Below the pieces are notes generated by a model, which saw only the letters and a list, made by a program, of their open reading frames with translations, was not told the origin of the DNA and searched no databases. Below are positions 33,321 through 43,044 of a stretch of 64,000 bases of DNA, one piece after another. Source of the stretch: an uncultured Bacteroidota bacterium (GTDB lineage Bacteria > Bacteroidota > Bacteroidia > Bacteroidales > F082); NCBI GenBank assembly GCA_937912115.1, contig CALDOI010000048.1:62001-126000 (forward strand), read 5' to 3'. The position numbers and the translations under genes are program-made. The first letter of the stretch is position 1; each line of letters opens with the position of its first letter.

Positions 33321-35537
33321 ATGAAAACAATACTAAAAAATACACTGGCAATTACAGGTATGCTTGCTTTAATTTTGGCTTTTTCAGTTCAATCGATGGG
33401 TCAATCTTATGTAATCGATCTTCAATATAATTCAATGAGTTTTACTAATGCCAATCGCACTATTGTTACTAATACAGGTAATAATGGTTTTGATGAGGGA
33501 TCGGTACATAGATATGATAATATTGCCACTATTGATGGTAAAACCATATATGGATTGTTAACACTTGAGGAGTTACACCATATTGAAATTAAGAATTTTG
33601 ATGATGACGCTATTACTGGTGACGCATATAGGTTTCAACCACGTCTTGGTTCAAATAATAGTAATGGTGGTTATTTAGTTTATAAACTACAGTTTTTTAA
33701 TACTGCTGATGACCTTCCGGTTTTCCTATATAATTATTGGATGACAGGTGTTGACGTTGACGGAAATGGAAATAACCGTGAGTATGAAGAGGTTGGTGGA
33801 TATACAAGTTATGTAACTTCTCAATATTGTGAGCTAACTATTTCACAATCATCAAATGGTCGCACCAAGTTTTACGGTATAAATTATAGTTTAAGTGGTG
33901 TAACTTTTGAAAATAAAGCCTCATGGATGGCCAATTTTGAAAATGCTAATAACGAGATAACATTTGCTATGGGACAAAGTGGTAGTAATACCGAAAGATA
34001 TTACTCAGTCCAATTTGGTCAGGAAGGCGGAACGTTTACAAATCCTGTTGTTATTACAAATCCATTACCACTTGCAATAGATGATGTTAGTCCTCCAATT
34101 AGCAGCGGAACAGGTGGCATTGCTATTAGTAGTGTTTTAGATAATGATATTTTTGATGGAAATCCCATAACTACAGGAGATGTAACAATATCTGCAATTA
34201 CAAGCGTTCCAACAGGTATAATTTTTAATACCTCAACAGGTGCTGTGTCAGTAACTCCGGGAACAGCAGGTGGAATATATACATTTAATTACCAAATCTG
34301 TATGGTTGCATCCCCAGGTGATTGTGATGTGGCTATAGTTACTGTTACCGTTGTTGAAGCTGATGTGGAAATTGTAAAAACAGCATCTTCCACTATGGTT
34401 GAGCAGGGGCAGGCATTTGTTTATACATTAACGGTTACTAACAATGGACCAAGCACAGCTGAAAATGTAGAAGTGAGTGATATAATCCCCTCAGGTCTAA
34501 CCGTATTAACTACAAACGCATCAATCGGTACATGGAATACTTCAACATGGACAATAGGAGATATGTTGAATGGCGAAACTGAAACACTAGCCATTGCAGT
34601 TGAAACTTCAAGTAGTTTTTCTGGAACAATAATAAATACCTCATCAGTAGGTTCTACAACTTACGATCCAGTTGTTTCAAATAATACATCAGAAATTTCT
34701 GTTGAGGTAACCGAAACAATTCCTGTAATTAATAACTTCCCAGCCACAGGATATGGAACACTTGCTTTTGAAGACCTATGGCCAGGGAAAGGTGATTATG
34801 ATTTTAATGATCTTGTACTTGATTACAAATTTGAAATAACTACAAACTCGAGTAATTATATCAGTGAAGTGACAGGAACATTTGTAATTAAGGCTTTTGG
34901 TGCCGGTTTGGAAAACGGATTTGGATTTCAGTTGGCTGAAGATATTGATCAAACAACACTTACAGTAACTGGTTCACATATTACTGCGGGTTATATAACC
35001 TTGGATGGTAATGGAGTTGAGTCTGGTCAGTCGAAAACAACAATAATTGTGTTTGATAATGCAAATAATGAAATGACTTCACCGGGGGGAATAGGTGTTA
35101 ATACAACGCCTGGACTTGCTTACGTTACTCCGGTATCCATCGAAATACATATTGCTTTCCCAGCAGATACTTATACCAGTGCTGATTTGGATATTCCAAA
35201 TTTTAACCCCTTCCTGATTGTAAATCAGAATAGAGGAATAGAGGTGCATTTACCCGATTATTTACCAACTGATTTGGTTGATGATTCGTATTTTGGAACT
35301 GTAAATGATGATAGTGATCCAACAATTGGCAATTATTATAAAACTGAGAATAATTTACCATGGGCGATAAATATTTATGAAAGTTTTGATTATCCCACAG
35401 AAAAAACTTCAATCGAAAACGCATATCTTAAATTTGTTGACTGGGCAACCAGTAGTGGTGGATCGTTTGATGATTGGTATCAAGATATTAACGGGTATCG
35501 AAATGAGAGTAACATCTATGTGATACCTTCAAAATAA
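33321..35537 (+). CDS. LruC-domain secreted protein with DUF11 repeat
   Basis: The protein has 738 residues. A signal peptide (TLAITGMLALILAFSVQSMGQ) is followed by an N-terminal beta domain (about 25-245), a cadherin-like/Ig module (TNPLPLAIDDVSPP...), a DUF11 repeat at about 347-465 (ADVEIVKTASSTMVEQGQAF; VTNNGPSTAENVEVSDIIPSG), and a C-terminal LruC/DUF4842 domain starting at FEDLWPGKGDYDFNDLVLDY, named after a Leptospira protein. No T9SS sorting domain ends the protein, unlike other secreted proteins here. A surface matrix or adhesion role is only inferred. It forms a pair with the lipoprotein gene upstream. Confidence 0.87.
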   Translation: MKTILKNTLAITGMLALILAFSVQSMGQSYVIDLQYNSMSFTNANRTIVTNTGNNGFDEGSVHRYDNIATIDGKTIYGLLTLEELHHIEIKNFDDDAITGDAYRFQPRLGSNNSNGGYLVYKLQFFNTADDLPVFLYNYWMTGVDVDGNGNNREYEEVGGYTSYVTSQYCELTISQSSNGRTKFYGINYSLSGVTFENKASWMANFENANNEITFAMGQSGSNTERYYSVQFGQEGGTFTNPVVITNPLPLAIDDVSPPISSGTGGIAISSVLDNDIFDGNPITTGDVTISAITSVPTGIIFNTSTGAVSVTPGTAGGIYTFNYQICMVASPGDCDVAIVTVTVVEADVEIVKTASSTMVEQGQAFVYTLTVTNNGPSTAENVEVSDIIPSGLTVLTTNASIGTWNTSTWTIGDMLNGETETLAIAVETSSSFSGTIINTSSVGSTTYDPVVSNNTSEISVEVTETIPVINNFPATGYGTLAFEDLWPGKGDYDFNDLVLDYKFEITTNSSNYISEVTGTFVIKAFGAGLENGFGFQLAEDIDQTTLTVTGSHITAGYITLDGNGVESGQSKTTIIVFDNANNEMTSPGGIGVNTTPGLAYVTPVSIEIHIAFPADTYTSADLDIPNFNPFLIVNQNRGIEVHLPDYLPTDLVDDSYFGTVNDDSDPTIGNYYKTENNLPWAINIYESFDYPTEKTSIENAYLKFVDWATSSGGSFDDWYQDINGYRNESNIYVIPSK

Positions 35538-35559
35538 TTTTATGGTGTAGTTAAACGTT

Positions 35560-35591
35560 AAAAACGGTCTCAATTTGGGGCCGTTTTTTTT
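35560..35591 (+). terminator. rho-independent terminator after the LruC gene
   Basis: AAAAACGGTC pairs with GGCCGTTTTT (one G-T pair) around a 9-nt loop, followed by eight T. It ends the lipoprotein/LruC operon. Confidence 0.85.
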
Positions 35592-35636
35592 AATTTATTA
35601 TAATTATTTTTGTCGCATAAACCCATAATAATTATA

Positions 35637-35846
35637 ATGAAAACTATTGAAATTACCCCCAATGACATTAAGCTAGCAGAAAATTGTAAGAATTGCCCCG
35701 TATGCAAAACTGCCCGAAAAAAACAACGTGGATTTGCATTTTGGTTTGTGAAAAAAATTGAACATGGAATTTGTCCATCATGTCAGGCTTATGAAAAAGT
35801 ATATGGACGGAAGGCTTATGAGCCGGATCCCTTCGTTGATAATTAA
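35637..35846 (+). CDS. small zinc-ribbon-like protein
   Basis: The protein has 69 residues with two cysteine pairs, ENCKNCPVCK and GICPSCQAY, likely to bind one zinc. The middle (KKQRGFAFWFVKKIE) is basic and aromatic. I do not recognise a named family. The ATG at 35637 is chosen because upstream in-frame codons overlap the likely leader. It lies 12 nt before a TonB-dependent receptor gene and is probably co-transcribed with it. A DNA-, RNA- or protein-binding accessory role is possible but unproven. Confidence 0.7.
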   Translation: MKTIEITPNDIKLAENCKNCPVCKTARKKQRGFAFWFVKKIEHGICPSCQAYEKVYGRKAYEPDPFVDN

Positions 35847-35858
35847 TAGACTATAATA

Positions 35859-38255
35859 ATGAGTTTGATTAATGTAAAAAGTGTATTAATTATTATCCTG
35901 ATTGGAAGTGTTTGGAATTTGGATGCTTCAGAGATCTTAAGAAGTGAATTAAGAGGAATAGTTATTGACAGTATCACCAATGAAGGATTGCCTTTTGCTA
36001 CTGTTCAGCTAACTTCCGAAAGCAACAAAAGTTTTGTAGCAGGTGTAATTACTGATATTAATGGGGCATTTTCAATACCCGATCTGCCTTTTGGTAGTTA
36101 TAAATTACATGCTTCATACATGGGTTATAAGCAAAATATTTTTTTGATAGAAATCAGGGAACGAAAAAGGAAAATCAATATTTCACTTAGCAAAGATAAT
36201 TTCATGTTGTCGGAAGTGAGTGTAACTGCCGAAAAAGAGTTAATTCAGCATAGTATTGAAAAAATTACTGTAAATGTTTCAAAAAATGCAACTTTAACAG
36301 GAGGTACAGCAATCGATGTATTACAAACCGCACCTTCTGTTGACTTTGATTTTAATGGTGAGATCCAATATCGTGGCAGCAATAAAGTTACATTGCTTTT
36401 GAATGGAAAGAAATCGGAGCTGGTGAAGTCACTGGATCAAATACCAGCTGATCAGATTGAGAAAATAGAAATAATAAACAATCCATCGGCAAAGTTTGAT
36501 TCAGAGGGTATGTCCGGAATTATTAATGTTGTATTGAAATCGGGTAATAAGGGCAAAAACAAAACTACTTTAATGCTCTATTCAGGTCTTCCCGAAACCT
36601 ATGGAGGGAATGCAGGTTATTCAGGTATCTCGGGGAAAAGTAGTTTCTATTTAAATGGAGGATATAATCACAAAACCAGATTTCAAACAAAAGAACATCT
36701 TCGAGAAAACTATGGTGATCCAACAGCTCCTGACTATTATCAGTACGACAGACAGGATGAAATACTGAATGATATATTATTAGTTGCCGGTTATGATTAC
36801 TCAATTGCAGATAATCAGCAGATTGGATTGTCGTTCATAGGCTCCCGGAAGTTTAATTCTGCTGATAGAAATATCCGTTATATAACACAGGATAATGGAC
36901 AAACACTTTTTAAATCAAACAAGGTAATTGATATATTGCTCAACAATTATTCCATCGATGGAAATCTGAATTATCAATATGATTTCAGGAATAAGGGACA
37001 AAATATAAAAGCAAACCTTCATTATACAATATTAAATCAATTACAGGAAATGAATAATGCCTATTATCCTGAGTATTCTACTCTTTATCAGGAATTGCAA
37101 AATACCGATTCCAAACAGCTAAATACAGAAGGTGATTTTTCGTTGGACTATTCACATCCCATAAATGATTCATTGTTAGTTGAAACCGGGTATCAGTTTA
37201 GCGGAAATGATCTGCTAAATGATTTTAGTTCCGAAAGTTACAATAGAAGTACCGGATTCTGGGAAAATGATACAGCCCTTGCAAACAAGTTTCACTATTT
37301 GCAGAATATCAATGCTATATATATCAACTTGAATGCAAAGTTCAATTATTTTGATTTGCAGGCCGGTTTGCGCAGTGAGTATACAAACAATCAACAAATT
37401 GATAGACATAGTGATGATTACATTAATCTATTTCCATCCATCTCATTATCAAAGCAATTGACCGACTACTTTAATGTATTTGTGAGTTATAACAGGAGAA
37501 TAAATCGTCCAACCATTAAGATGCTCAACCCTTATACAAACGAATACGCCGATATATTAAACATGCATGTTGGTAATCCTGATTTGAAACCGGAATATGT
37601 TAATTCTTTTGAAACCGGAACGCATTTTATGCTTAATAAAGTCTCTGGCTCAGGATCAGTCTATTTCCGTAATATCGACCAGGCAATTTCTCGTGTAAAA
37701 TCTGCTTCCAACGATAGTGCATTAGTGGTTACATTTATGAATCTGGATAAGGCTAAACTGCTTGGTGGAGAGATTTCGTTATCAATTAAGGCAACCGGAT
37801 GGTGGAGTATCAATACCAGCGGAAACATTTTTTACACAACCCTAAGGGGTGAATATGGTCCTAATAAAATAAACAGATCACATACCGGATTAACTGCAAA
37901 TATTGCAAATAAGTTTAAACTTCCTGCCGGAATTGTTATGCAGGTGAGCGGCTATTATCGCTCCAGTTTACCCGATGTGATGGGAACATACATTGAACGC
38001 TATTACGTAGATATGGCTATCAATAAAAGTGTCCTTAAAGACAAAGGAAAGCTGATTTTCAAGATTTCCGATGTGTTCAACACATACCGCTACGGACTGG
38101 ATTTAATGGGAGTGGATGATAATGGGTTTGGATATAGCCAGAGTAACCGACGCAAAAATGAATCACAGTATTTTATTCTGAGCTTTGTTTATAATATTGA
38201 TGGTAAGGAAACACAAAAGAAAAAGACAAACTACTATCTGGAGTCGTTTGATTAG
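35859..38255 (+). CDS. TonB-dependent receptor-like outer-membrane beta-barrel protein
   Basis: The protein has 798 residues. After a signal peptide comes a carboxypeptidase-regulatory-like domain (ELRGIVIDSITNEGLPFATV, about 28-110), then a plug-like domain (DVLQTAPSVDFDFNGEIQYRG; IEIINNPSAKFDSEGMSGII) and a long beta-barrel of the OMP_b-brl_3 type (NVFVSYNRRINRPTIKMLNPY; NPDLKPEYVNSFETG). This family is widespread in Bacteroidota. It may import or export an unknown ligand, and no SusD partner is encoded nearby. The 839-residue receptor at the right end of the window has the same architecture. Confidence 0.9.
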   Translation: MSLINVKSVLIIILIGSVWNLDASEILRSELRGIVIDSITNEGLPFATVQLTSESNKSFVAGVITDINGAFSIPDLPFGSYKLHASYMGYKQNIFLIEIRERKRKINISLSKDNFMLSEVSVTAEKELIQHSIEKITVNVSKNATLTGGTAIDVLQTAPSVDFDFNGEIQYRGSNKVTLLLNGKKSELVKSLDQIPADQIEKIEIINNPSAKFDSEGMSGIINVVLKSGNKGKNKTTLMLYSGLPETYGGNAGYSGISGKSSFYLNGGYNHKTRFQTKEHLRENYGDPTAPDYYQYDRQDEILNDILLVAGYDYSIADNQQIGLSFIGSRKFNSADRNIRYITQDNGQTLFKSNKVIDILLNNYSIDGNLNYQYDFRNKGQNIKANLHYTILNQLQEMNNAYYPEYSTLYQELQNTDSKQLNTEGDFSLDYSHPINDSLLVETGYQFSGNDLLNDFSSESYNRSTGFWENDTALANKFHYLQNINAIYINLNAKFNYFDLQAGLRSEYTNNQQIDRHSDDYINLFPSISLSKQLTDYFNVFVSYNRRINRPTIKMLNPYTNEYADILNMHVGNPDLKPEYVNSFETGTHFMLNKVSGSGSVYFRNIDQAISRVKSASNDSALVVTFMNLDKAKLLGGEISLSIKATGWWSINTSGNIFYTTLRGEYGPNKINRSHTGLTANIANKFKLPAGIVMQVSGYYRSSLPDVMGTYIERYYVDMAINKSVLKDKGKLIFKISDVFNTYRYGLDLMGVDDNGFGYSQSNRRKNESQYFILSFVYNIDGKETQKKKTNYYLESFD

Positions 38256-38389
38256 TGAAACTGTTATAAGTTTTAATTGGAAATAAGTAATTATTCGTAG
38301 ATAAAATCAACCCAAACATTGAATTTATTTTCTATTTCACCATTATACCGTTTATTTTGTTCATTGTTATAGAATAAATAAATTAAACC

Positions 38390-40672
38390 ATGAAGAAATA
38401 TTATACTCTATTAATCATAGTGCTATTTAATATGGCATTAGCAAACGGTCAAAGTTTTTACGACATCAACACTATCAATACAATTGAAATCACTTTCCAG
38501 GAATCCAATTGGGATCAGATACTTGATCAGTATTATGCAGCCGGAGATGAAGAAAGGCTTGTAGGCTCTGTTTCCATTAACGGACAAGTGTTTGATAGTG
38601 CGGGTATTCGCTACAAAGGCAATAGTACCTACAATGCCAACCAGGTAAAAAACCCTTTGAATATCAAATTGGATCACATTATCGATGATCAAACAATTGA
38701 AGGTTATGGTACATTAAAGTTAGCCAATGCTGCAAAAGATCCCAGTTTCATTCGTGAAACCATGAGTTATGAAATTGCTCGTAATTATATGGATGCAAGC
38801 CAGTCTAACTATGCAAATGTTTATATTAACGGAACTCACTTAGGACTGTATACAAGTGATCAGAGTGTAGATAAATTTTTCATGCGCACCCATTTTGGAA
38901 GTGATGAAAACACACATGTTAAAGGCGAAATTACCAGTAGTGGTGGTGGCCCACCATCGGGAGGTGTTTGGGAATACTATGGTGAGGATTCAAGTAGTTA
39001 CTATAACCTATACGACATGAAATCTGATTATGGTTGGGATGAACTAATAGATTTTCTTGCTGTCCTGAATAATAACAATGAATATGTTGATGATGTTCTT
39101 AATATAGATAGTCATCTCTGGTTTCTTGCTTTTTCAAATTTATTGGTAAATCTCGATGGTCCGATTAATAATCCTCAGAATTATTACCTATATAAGGATG
39201 ACAATGGAAAATTAAACCCAATGCCATGGGATCTGAATGAAAGCTTTGGTGTGTTTACAAGCCATCAGACATTGGGACAGTTGGGTACTTCGCAGCTACA
39301 ACAATTTAGCCCATTCGCAAATTTAAATGAGAATGATTTTCCAGTTATTAGCAAGATACTTTCAAATGAAACTTATCGTAGAGTTTATGTTGCTCATATG
39401 AAGACCATTATAGAAGAGTATTTTGAAAATGATTATTACAAAACAAGAGCTTTGGAAATTCAAGATATAATTGATGCAGATGTGCAGGCAGATCCGAATA
39501 AATTCTATACATATTCCAACTTTACCAGTAATTTATATAATCAGGTGGGCGGAGGTCCTCAGGGAGGAATTATTGGTATAGTTCAGTTGATGGATGCAAG
39601 AGTTAATTATTTAAATTCACTCTCCGATTTTCAGTATGATGCACCGGAAATTACCAATGTAGAGTTTACCCCTGAAATAATCTCTCAGGGAACAGAAATT
39701 TGGTTTAATGCCAGCGTAAGCAATGTAGATGATGTATTTCTTGCTTATCGGTCAAATTCCCATGGTGTTTTTGAAAAAATGATCATGTACGACGATGGGA
39801 ATCATGAAGACGGACAAGCAGGTGATGGAGTTTATGGAGTATCCTTGTTAGCAGGATCCACAGATATTCAATATTATATTTATGCAGAAAATAGCGATGC
39901 TGTTAAGTTCTCTCCTGCAAGAGCAGAATACGAGTACTATAATATAAGTGTTACTGGTAGCTTGGTAATAAACGAGTTTATGGCAGATAATGAGAGTACT
40001 GTTGTAGATCAGGATGGTGAATATGACGACTGGATTGAGTTTTATAATAATTCAGATGTTGATATAAACCTGGGAGGTTATTATTTATCTGATGATGGTG
40101 CTGAACCTGATCAATGGGCATTCCCTGATACAACGATAGTTGCTGGAGGATACCTGATTGTTTGGGCTGATAAAGATGAAGACCAGGAAGGCTTGCATGC
40201 AAATTTTAAATTATCGGCTTCTGGAGAAACACTTGTGTTATCAGATAATAATCTTGGTTTGATTGATGAGGTTAGTTTTCTACAGCAAAGCCCGGATACT
40301 ACCACTGGGAGATTCGAAAATGGTACAGGTGATTTTATTACCATGATGCCAACATTCGGTGCTGAAAATACAGATTTGTTAACAGGGTTGAATGATAATA
40401 TAATAGATGCACTAAATTTTGAGTTGAAGCAGAATTATCCCAATCCATTTAATGAAAATACAAAAATAGATTTTACTTTGGAAGAGGGAGGCTTGGCAAC
40501 ATTGAGAGTATTTAATACACTTGGCAAAAACATTAGCACTTTGGTCTCCTCTAATTTACCGGCAGGCAGGCATTCGTATGAATGGTATTCTGGTGATAAT
40601 CCCGGAGGTCTATATTTCTATTCATTATCATTCGAAGGCAGGACAGTTGTAAAAAAGATGATAGTTCAATAA
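38390..40672 (+). CDS. CotH kinase-domain protein with lamin-tail and T9SS sorting domains
   Basis: The protein has 760 residues. A signal peptide (LLIIVLFNMALANGQ) is followed by a CotH atypical kinase domain (about 25-410). Typical blocks are GIRYKGNSTYN, TLKLANAAKDPSFIRETMSY, LLVNLDGPINNPQNYYLY and PMPWDLNESFG; the Asp residues of the last two are the likely catalytic and metal-binding residues. A lamin-tail domain (about 523-640; INEFMADNE, DDWIEFYNNSDVDINLGGYYL) follows, then a T9SS sorting domain (NYPNPFNENT...VVKKMIVQ). CotH of Bacillus spores phosphorylates coat proteins. Here the enzyme is predicted outside the cell, so any phosphorylation target and ATP source are open questions. 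Confidence 0.9.
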   Translation: MKKYYTLLIIVLFNMALANGQSFYDINTINTIEITFQESNWDQILDQYYAAGDEERLVGSVSINGQVFDSAGIRYKGNSTYNANQVKNPLNIKLDHIIDDQTIEGYGTLKLANAAKDPSFIRETMSYEIARNYMDASQSNYANVYINGTHLGLYTSDQSVDKFFMRTHFGSDENTHVKGEITSSGGGPPSGGVWEYYGEDSSSYYNLYDMKSDYGWDELIDFLAVLNNNNEYVDDVLNIDSHLWFLAFSNLLVNLDGPINNPQNYYLYKDDNGKLNPMPWDLNESFGVFTSHQTLGQLGTSQLQQFSPFANLNENDFPVISKILSNETYRRVYVAHMKTIIEEYFENDYYKTRALEIQDIIDADVQADPNKFYTYSNFTSNLYNQVGGGPQGGIIGIVQLMDARVNYLNSLSDFQYDAPEITNVEFTPEIISQGTEIWFNASVSNVDDVFLAYRSNSHGVFEKMIMYDDGNHEDGQAGDGVYGVSLLAGSTDIQYYIYAENSDAVKFSPARAEYEYYNISVTGSLVINEFMADNESTVVDQDGEYDDWIEFYNNSDVDINLGGYYLSDDGAEPDQWAFPDTTIVAGGYLIVWADKDEDQEGLHANFKLSASGETLVLSDNNLGLIDEVSFLQQSPDTTTGRFENGTGDFITMMPTFGAENTDLLTGLNDNIIDALNFELKQNYPNPFNENTKIDFTLEEGGLATLRVFNTLGKNISTLVSSNLPAGRHSYEWYSGDNPGGLYFYSLSFEGRTVVKKMIVQ

Positions 40673-40718
40673 CCATATTTGTCTTTATAATTTTTGTTTG
40701 TCGAATATATTTATTTTG

Positions 40719-40757
40719 TCGGGGAGATTGTTAAAAATGCAATATCCCCGATTTTTT
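40719..40757 (+). terminator. rho-independent terminator after the CotH gene
   Basis: TCGGGGA (40719-40725) pairs with TCCCCGA (40745-40751), with an inner TTG/CAA, and TTTTTT follows. It lies 47 nt after the CotH stop codon. Confidence 0.85.
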
Positions 40758-41078
40758 GATATATTGCTTTTCCAGTCCGTTTCTTCCTTAGAGGCTGTCT
40801 CAAAAACTGTTTGCCTCAAAACTCAACTAGGTTTGATATCAGATAATCAAGTACTTTGAATTCTATAGTGAAGTATTTTGCGTTTATTTTTTATTAATTA
40901 ATGCTCTTACAAACATGTGTTGTTCACAAAATTTTAAATATATAAAATACGGTTAACCAGAACCTCAATGCAAACCTACAGTTTGAAATGGAATTTATTA
41001 AATAAATGCTACTTAAAAAGCAGAAACAATAGTAATTTTACAAATAGTTAGTAATTTTCATTCTTTTATTAAATAATC
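40758..41078. other. 321-nt intergenic region before the beta-CASP gene
   Basis: No gene was found. TTAGAGGCTGTCTCAAAA at 40788-40805 resembles an insertion-sequence terminal repeat, but no partner repeat or transposase is present. The remainder is AT-rich leader and promoter DNA without a clear TAnnTTTG element. Confidence 0.35.
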
Positions 41079-42449
41079 ATGAATAACAATCTGAATATCA
41101 CTTTTCTTGGAGCCGCAGGTACTGTAACAGGATCAAAACACCTGGTAACATTTGGTAATAAAAAAATACTGATCGACTGTGGTTTATTCCAGGGGTTAAA
41201 GGAGTTGCGTTTATTAAACTGGGAATCATTGACTGTTGACCCTGCAACAATTGATTTTGTTATACTTACACACGCACATCTGGATCATGTTGGTTATTTG
41301 CCACGACTGGTTGCCCAAGGATTTAAAGGAAAAGTATATTGTTCAGCCCCCACCGGTGCAATTGCAGAAGTAATAATGCTCGATAGTGCAAAAATTCAAG
41401 AGGAAGATGCTGAAATGGCAAATCGAATAGGATATTCAAAACATAAACCGGCCAAACCATTGTATACTGTGGAGGATGCAAAAAAAGCAATTAATCAATT
41501 ATATGATGTTGCCTGTGGTAGTTGGCTCGATATTGATGATAATATCCGGTTTCGGTTAAACCTGATAGCACATATTATGGGGGCAACTTTTGTTGAGCTG
41601 GAAGTTAACAAAAAGCGACTTGTTTTCTCAGGTGATATCGGGCGGTTTGATGACCCAATGCTTGAAGAACCACATCGTCCAAAGCATGCCGATTACATTA
41701 TTATGGAATCAACTTATGGCGACAGGCATCATAAAAAAGAGGATGCAAAACAGAGACTAAGTGAAATTATAAATAGCACATATGATCGTGGAGGCACATT
41801 AATAATTCCAAGTTTTACTGTCGACAGGGCTCAGGATTTTATCTGGATGATATGGCAATTGAAAAAACAGAAAAAAATACCCAATGTCCCGGTATATCTA
41901 GATAGTCCGATGGGAGTAAATGTAAGTCGCATTTATTCCGATTTTGATGATTATCATAAACTTGGAACAGATGTTTTTGATGAGGCATGGAATCATGTAA
42001 AAACCGTTGCTTCTGTAAAGGATACCTTTAAGATAAGCAGCGATAAAACACCAAAGATTGTAATTGCAGGTAGCGGTATGATGAACGGAGGCAGAGTACT
42101 TCTCTACCTTCAGGATCATCTTCAAAACCCAAAATCAACTGTGATGATTGCAGGATACCAGGCCGAGGGCACAAGAGGAAGGCTTATTCACAACGGAATA
42201 AAAGAAATTAAAATACATGGTAATTTCTATAAAGTAGATTGCCATATTGAGGAAATGGTTAGCATGTCATCACATGCTGATCAGGAAGGCCTTATAAACT
42301 GGCTTTCGGGTCTGACTTCAAAACCAAAAACCGTATTTATTGTTCATGGTGAATCACAGGCCACCAATGCGTTGAGAGTAAAAATTACCCATACTTTTCA
42401 CTGGGATGTTGCTATACCTAAATTAAACGAGACTTTCGAATTATTTTGA
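41079..42449 (+). CDS. metallo-beta-lactamase-fold beta-CASP ribonuclease-like protein
   Basis: The protein has 456 residues. Metallo-beta-lactamase motifs are clear: FLGAAGTVTGSKH, the zinc-binding THAHLDHVG, and His in LIAHIMGAT. The inserted beta-CASP domain follows (MESTYGDRHHKKED; IIPSFTVDRAQDFIWMIW; SSHADQEGLINWL), and a C-terminal FIVHGESQA completes the set. The architecture is that of YSH1/CPSF73-like RNA-processing enzymes and bacterial RNase J relatives (the exoribonuclease-associated KH domain is absent). It is a cytoplasmic zinc-dependent nuclease in RNA metabolism by family; the exact substrate is unknown. It stands alone. Confidence 0.9.
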   Translation: MNNNLNITFLGAAGTVTGSKHLVTFGNKKILIDCGLFQGLKELRLLNWESLTVDPATIDFVILTHAHLDHVGYLPRLVAQGFKGKVYCSAPTGAIAEVIMLDSAKIQEEDAEMANRIGYSKHKPAKPLYTVEDAKKAINQLYDVACGSWLDIDDNIRFRLNLIAHIMGATFVELEVNKKRLVFSGDIGRFDDPMLEEPHRPKHADYIIMESTYGDRHHKKEDAKQRLSEIINSTYDRGGTLIIPSFTVDRAQDFIWMIWQLKKQKKIPNVPVYLDSPMGVNVSRIYSDFDDYHKLGTDVFDEAWNHVKTVASVKDTFKISSDKTPKIVIAGSGMMNGGRVLLYLQDHLQNPKSTVMIAGYQAEGTRGRLIHNGIKEIKIHGNFYKVDCHIEEMVSMSSHADQEGLINWLSGLTSKPKTVFIVHGESQATNALRVKITHTFHWDVAIPKLNETFELF

Positions 42450-42478
42450 TAAATAAAAAAGGATATAATTAGGCCAAG

Positions 42479-42943
42479 TTATTTATCTTCAACAAAGGGC
42501 ATTTCATTTAGAATCTCATACCTTATGGCGGTAATTAAATAAGTTTCCAACTGATAGAACCGCATAGCAACTATTGGAGTTGTTACTTTGCTAACCTTTT
42601 TATAATAACTAACAATTAATTTATCCTGCTTATCGTCTAGTGCAATTATTTTTTTCATCCACAAAATTGATTCATCATTAGTCATTTTCTCATACTGTGT
42701 TGCAAACTGTTCAAGCAAAATAATTCGCTCTTTACCGACCACTTTGCGTTTTGTTTCGTAATTATCATAAACTTCCCAAAATGCTTCTCTGTTAACCGCT
42801 TTTGGCTGAACAAATTCTTTAACAATTGCCTTTTTTTCAATACCATACATCGATTGAAAAAGGTCGATTTCTTCAGTATTTGATTGAGCAAAAGCAAATA
42901 CTCCTGTAATTAATCCGGCGATAATTAAAATAAGTTTTTTCAT
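42479..42943 (-). CDS. exported hypothetical protein, 154 residues
   Basis: No family was recognised. The protein starts with a signal peptide (KKLILIIAGLITGVFAFAQ), and the mature part is helical and highly charged (NREAFWEVYDNYETKRKVVG; ALDDKQDKLIVSYYKKVSK), somewhat like periplasmic Spy/CpxP-type helical proteins. The ATG at 42943 is chosen because it creates a proper signal peptide; an in-frame extension to 43018 does not. It follows the PepSY-like gene by about 100 nt on the same strand. Periplasmic location is inferred. Confidence 0.72.
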   Translation of the reverse strand: MKKLILIIAGLITGVFAFAQSNTEEIDLFQSMYGIEKKAIVKEFVQPKAVNREAFWEVYDNYETKRKVVGKERIILLEQFATQYEKMTNDESILWMKKIIALDDKQDKLIVSYYKKVSKVTTPIVAMRFYQLETYLITAIRYEILNEMPFVEDK

Positions 42944-43044
42944 GTTTAGTATATTAGTGTTTAGTTTGATTAATTTAATAATGACTTGAATAATGCAAAA
43001 AGAACTGCCGGCTTGCAAGATGAATTATTGATTTTATTAAATCA

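Noticed and set aside
40788-40805. TTAGAGGCTGTCTCAAAA, similar to an insertion-sequence terminal repeat
   Set aside because: There is no matching inverted end, transposase or target duplication nearby, so an insertion sequence cannot be supported.
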